Positions 43,610-46,179 of a stretch of 46,179 nucleotides of DNA are shown here, piece by piece. Every line of letters starts with the position of its first letter. Position 1 is the stretch's first letter. This DNA is from Aporhodopirellula aestuarii. Its GTDB lineage: Bacteria; Planctomycetota; Planctomycetia; Pirellulales; Pirellulaceae. Made by a program: the position numbers and the translations under genes. The DNA is taken from positions 1 through 46,179 of the forward strand of contig NZ_JAMQBK010000079.1 of the NCBI RefSeq assembly GCF_023701485.1, given 5' to 3'. The notes below the pieces were generated by a model that was not told the origin of the DNA, searched no databases, and saw only the letters and a program-made list of their open reading frames with translations.

Positions 43610-46021
43610 ATGTCCGGAACCATTTTCCCGGTACACGTTCCCCCGTACGCGATCCCGGAAACAACCGTGCACGAACTTCAACGACAAATCGTTCGATGCT
43701 TCCTGCTGCTGGGATGCTGCCTGCTTTGCAACACCTCGGTCGCTCAATCGCAGTTGCAGGCTGGGGAACCGCCATTCGATTCGGCATATTCGAATGAGCT
43801 TTATCGTGCTTATATCGCACTGGGTGCCCGCCCCAGCGATGAAGACATCCGGTTGCACACGGATATGTTTATTCCGTTGATGTCTGACGACGAGAACCTG
43901 TTGTTTGCGGACATCCGCGGACAGTTCGCCGATGTCGGTGGCGGTGAAGGCAATGCGGGGCTCGCGTTTCGCCATCTTTTCGAAGATGAATGGATTTGGG
44001 GCGTCTACGGTTTCTACGACCTCAAGCAATCCGGTAACGGCAATTGGTTCTCTCAGGGAACACTCGGAACGGAACTCTTGAGTGCCCACTATGAACTCCG
44101 CGGCAACCTCTACATTCCCGAATCGGGAGCCGAGGAAGTGATCGCTCCGACCGCCGTCATCAGCAACGGCAACCTGGTTGTTCAAAACAACGAAGAGCGT
44201 GCCTACCACGGCTTTGATCTCGAGGCGGGGGCGTTGCTTTGGCGGGCGCAGAAATGGTGCGATAGTGAAATCCGCGGGTTCGCCGGAACCTATTACTTCG
44301 ACACCGATTCCAGCAGCGCCCGCACCGTCGCAGGCCCCCGCTTACGCGCCGAATGGCGATCGTACGATTTGCCATGGATGGGACAAGACTCGCGGTTGAC
44401 CGTGGGCGCCCAATACCAACACGACGATGTTCGTGGCGGCCAGACCGCTGCTATCCTCACGATGCGTCTGCCCCTCGGGTCCGACCGCGGTCGGACCCGC
44501 CGCCGAACCTACATGCAGCGGCGGATGACCGACGTCATTGTTCGTGACATCGATGTCGTTACCCGACCGACTCCAACGCCGGATGGCGAAGAAGTCGCGC
44601 TGCACGCGGAACAAAACTTCGCGATTGGATCCGTCACCATGCTTGACGCCGACACAGATGATCTCGTCGCGGCGGTGGCGGCGGCGACCACGGACACCAT
44701 CATCATCGATGGCGCCGCAGGTGAAGTCATCACCACCGATTCGATCATCGTTCCGTCAGGCCAAAATCTGCTCGGAGGCGGCTTCATGGTCAGAGGCGCC
44801 GCCACCGGCATCATCGCGACCGTTGGCACGCCCACGCAACTCTACGGCAGCGACGAAACACAATCCGTAATCGTCGCCTCCGACAACACCAGGATCGGAC
44901 ATTTCGATATCGAAGGCGGTCTGCATGGTATCTCGAGTTACAACGGCGCCACTTACGACGATCTCACCAACGTTCAAATCTTTAGCAACCGTGTCTCTGT
45001 TGCCGACGACAGTGGCTTCCGATTCGCAGCACTCGACTCCGCCAGTTCGCTGAGCCTCAACCGCGCCGCATGGAACTCAGGATCCGGATTCGAAATCGAC
45101 GACAACAACGCGACCCTGACGCAAAACACCTCCCAAGACAACGCATTCTCTGGCTTTTATCTGACATCCAATGACGGAACGCTGTCGACGAACCGTGCAA
45201 TGGAGAACGGGGAGTACGGATTCGTGATTGGTGCCAACTACGGTGATGTTACCGAAAACGAAGCCACCGAAAACAGGTTCGCCGGTTTTGCGGTGGTCTA
45301 CAACGAAGGCCTCTTCAGTGAAAACGAATCCACTGACAACGCCTCCGAAGGCTTCCGCATCACGACCAACAACGGCACCGTGAGCGAAAACTTTGCCTTC
45401 GACAACTTCCTCGATGGATTCTGGTTCGAGGACAACTACGACACCATCAGCGACAACACGTCGTACGAGAACTACGGAAACGGATTTGTGTTCAACGACA
45501 GCTCCGGTTCCATCGTTGACAACTATTCAGGACGAAACTCGTTTGCCGGATTTGTATTCAGAAACAACTTTGGCGACTTCAACGACAACACCTCCCAACA
45601 AAACGGATCCGACGGTTTTGACTTCTCCAACAATGCCGCAACGATGACCGGAAACAGCGCAATCGAAAACACCGACGATGGCTATGACTTCTCCGGAAAC
45701 TACGGCACATTCAGCGGCAACTTTGCATTGAGCAACCTCAACGATGGCTTCCAATTCTACCGCAACGATGACCAGATGACCGGCAACATCGCAAGCGACA
45801 ACCTGGAGGACGGCTTCTACTTCAACCAAAACAACAGCCTGTTCGACGACAACTACGCCTCTGGAAACTACGACGACGGAATCGACATGGTTGAAAACTT
45901 CGGAACGGTCTCCAACAACCTTTCCATCGAGAACCTCGACGAGGGCTACACCGGCACCAACAGCGGCTTCACCTCAAACAATACCGGCTACGACAATGAG
46001 GGCGGTGGCGACACATTCTAA
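43610..46021 (+). CDS. Inverse autotransporter-like protein with Asn-rich beta-helix passenger
   Basis: An 803-residue exported protein. After an N-terminal basic segment and hydrophobic signal (about residues 28-45, cut near SVA-QS) comes an approximately 250-residue region resembling the inverse-autotransporter beta-barrel: aromatic, alternating strands such as RAYIALGARPSDED, WGVYGFYDLKQSG and LTVGAQYQHDDVRGG. A linker (about 300-490) leads to a right-handed beta-helix made of 13 exact 22-residue repeats (45086-45943), each starting GF/GY and rich in Asn and Asp. Inverse autotransporters insert an N-terminal barrel in the outer membrane and display the C-terminal part, so the helix is probably surface-exposed, acting in adhesion or polysaccharide contact. 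ATG 43610 is used; a GTG at 43667 is possible. No enzyme motif is visible. Confidence 0.75.
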   Translation: MSGTIFPVHVPPYAIPETTVHELQRQIVRCFLLLGCCLLCNTSVAQSQLQAGEPPFDSAYSNELYRAYIALGARPSDEDIRLHTDMFIPLMSDDENLLFADIRGQFADVGGGEGNAGLAFRHLFEDEWIWGVYGFYDLKQSGNGNWFSQGTLGTELLSAHYELRGNLYIPESGAEEVIAPTAVISNGNLVVQNNEERAYHGFDLEAGALLWRAQKWCDSEIRGFAGTYYFDTDSSSARTVAGPRLRAEWRSYDLPWMGQDSRLTVGAQYQHDDVRGGQTAAILTMRLPLGSDRGRTRRRTYMQRRMTDVIVRDIDVVTRPTPTPDGEEVALHAEQNFAIGSVTMLDADTDDLVAAVAAATTDTIIIDGAAGEVITTDSIIVPSGQNLLGGGFMVRGAATGIIATVGTPTQLYGSDETQSVIVASDNTRIGHFDIEGGLHGISSYNGATYDDLTNVQIFSNRVSVADDSGFRFAALDSASSLSLNRAAWNSGSGFEIDDNNATLTQNTSQDNAFSGFYLTSNDGTLSTNRAMENGEYGFVIGANYGDVTENEATENRFAGFAVVYNEGLFSENESTDNASEGFRITTNNGTVSENFAFDNFLDGFWFEDNYDTISDNTSYENYGNGFVFNDSSGSIVDNYSGRNSFAGFVFRNNFGDFNDNTSQQNGSDGFDFSNNAATMTGNSAIENTDDGYDFSGNYGTFSGNFALSNLNDGFQFYRNDDQMTGNIASDNLEDGFYFNQNNSLFDDNYASGNYDDGIDMVENFGTVSNNLSIENLDEGYTGTNSGFTSNNTGYDNEGGGDTF
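45086..45943 (+). repeat. Thirteen 66-bp coding repeats (beta-helix solenoid)
   Basis: Thirteen consecutive in-frame units of exactly 66 bp with no insertion or deletion, coding a 22-residue pattern of the form G-F/Y-x(4-5)-N-x-G-x(3)-x-N-x(5)-N. Representative units start GFYLTSNDG, GFVIGANYG, GFWFEDNYD and GYDFSGNYG. DNA identity between units is low while the protein pattern is rigid, so the repeats are old and held by selection rather than recent slippage. Partial degenerate coils flank both ends. Confidence 0.9.
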
Positions 46022-46179
46022 AACGCGGTTGGACAACTGCCCCCAGGAGCCCCTGCAAACTCTTCCTCGCAAACACGTTCGCGGACACGTCGCCGCGTGA
46101 AGTGGGCGGGGATTCCAAGGCCCACTCAGTCAAACCGTCGACGAATTGGTTTCGAACTCAGCAGGTACATAGAAGTGAT
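46022..46179. other. Window end, no gene seen
   Basis: The last 158 bp after the autotransporter-like gene contain no recognisable gene, repeat or terminator hairpin. Confidence 0.4.

Noticed and set aside
45086..45943. CRISPR array or recent tandem duplication
   Set aside because: The 66-bp periodicity is in codons with diverged DNA, so it is a protein solenoid, not direct DNA repeats with spacers.

Overview
The window looks like about 46 kb of chromosome from a planctomycete, most likely a marine member of the Pirellulaceae (Rhodopirellula-like). The inference rests on gene content: a secreted agarase-like glycoside hydrolase and a sulfatase (algal polysaccharide breakdown), a PQQ-like beta-propeller protein, a planctomycete-style double CxxCH cytochrome protein, a Ser/Thr kinase with a membrane tail, DUF2752 and DUF2760 proteins, an AKKS-rich histone H1-like protein, and a very long protein of unknown family. 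No rRNA, tRNA, CRISPR array, transposase or phage gene was recognised.

Layout. 1-385: two different palindromic repeat elements. 386-5886: agarase-like hydrolase, PQQ-like propeller protein, cardiolipin synthase-type phospholipase D. 5911-6033: second copy of one palindromic element, in opposite orientation. 6070-9480 (minus): a 1136-residue NACHT-type STAND ATPase, a candidate defence gene. 10040-13476: an accessory island with an XRE-type regulator (plus) facing a three-gene minus-strand operon joined by ATGA overlaps (FeeM/GNAT-like acyltransferase, SAM methyltransferase, short adenylate-forming enzyme). It looks like a small biosynthetic or signalling module. 13850-13940: a candidate three-way-junction RNA behind an extended -10 promoter. 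14109-16150: RCK-gated potassium channel with its terminator, then hisA. 16328-21845: sulfatase, lspA, RND/MMPL exporter. 21877-28926: sugar-isomerase-like TIM barrel, SET-domain methyltransferase, a NifS-like protein lacking its catalytic residues, queF and queE (queuosine pathway), DUF2752, an AlaC-like aminotransferase, DUF2760. 28995-35354: small YjfB-like protein, Ser/Thr kinase, and the 1451-residue unknown. 35421-39667 (minus): histone H1-like protein, ettA, guaA. 39779-46021: double-heme cytochrome with a degenerate peptidase-like tail, galK, and an inverse-autotransporter-like protein whose passenger is an exact 13 x 22-residue beta-helix solenoid.

Most genes are housekeeping or typical planctomycete genes in short transcription units. 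The parts most likely to be new are the 10040-13476 island, the NACHT gene next to a mobile-looking palindrome, the structured RNA candidate, the SET enzyme with a lysine-rich H1-like protein as possible substrate, and the exact-period autotransporter solenoid. All names come from motif recognition by eye; no database search or folding program was run.
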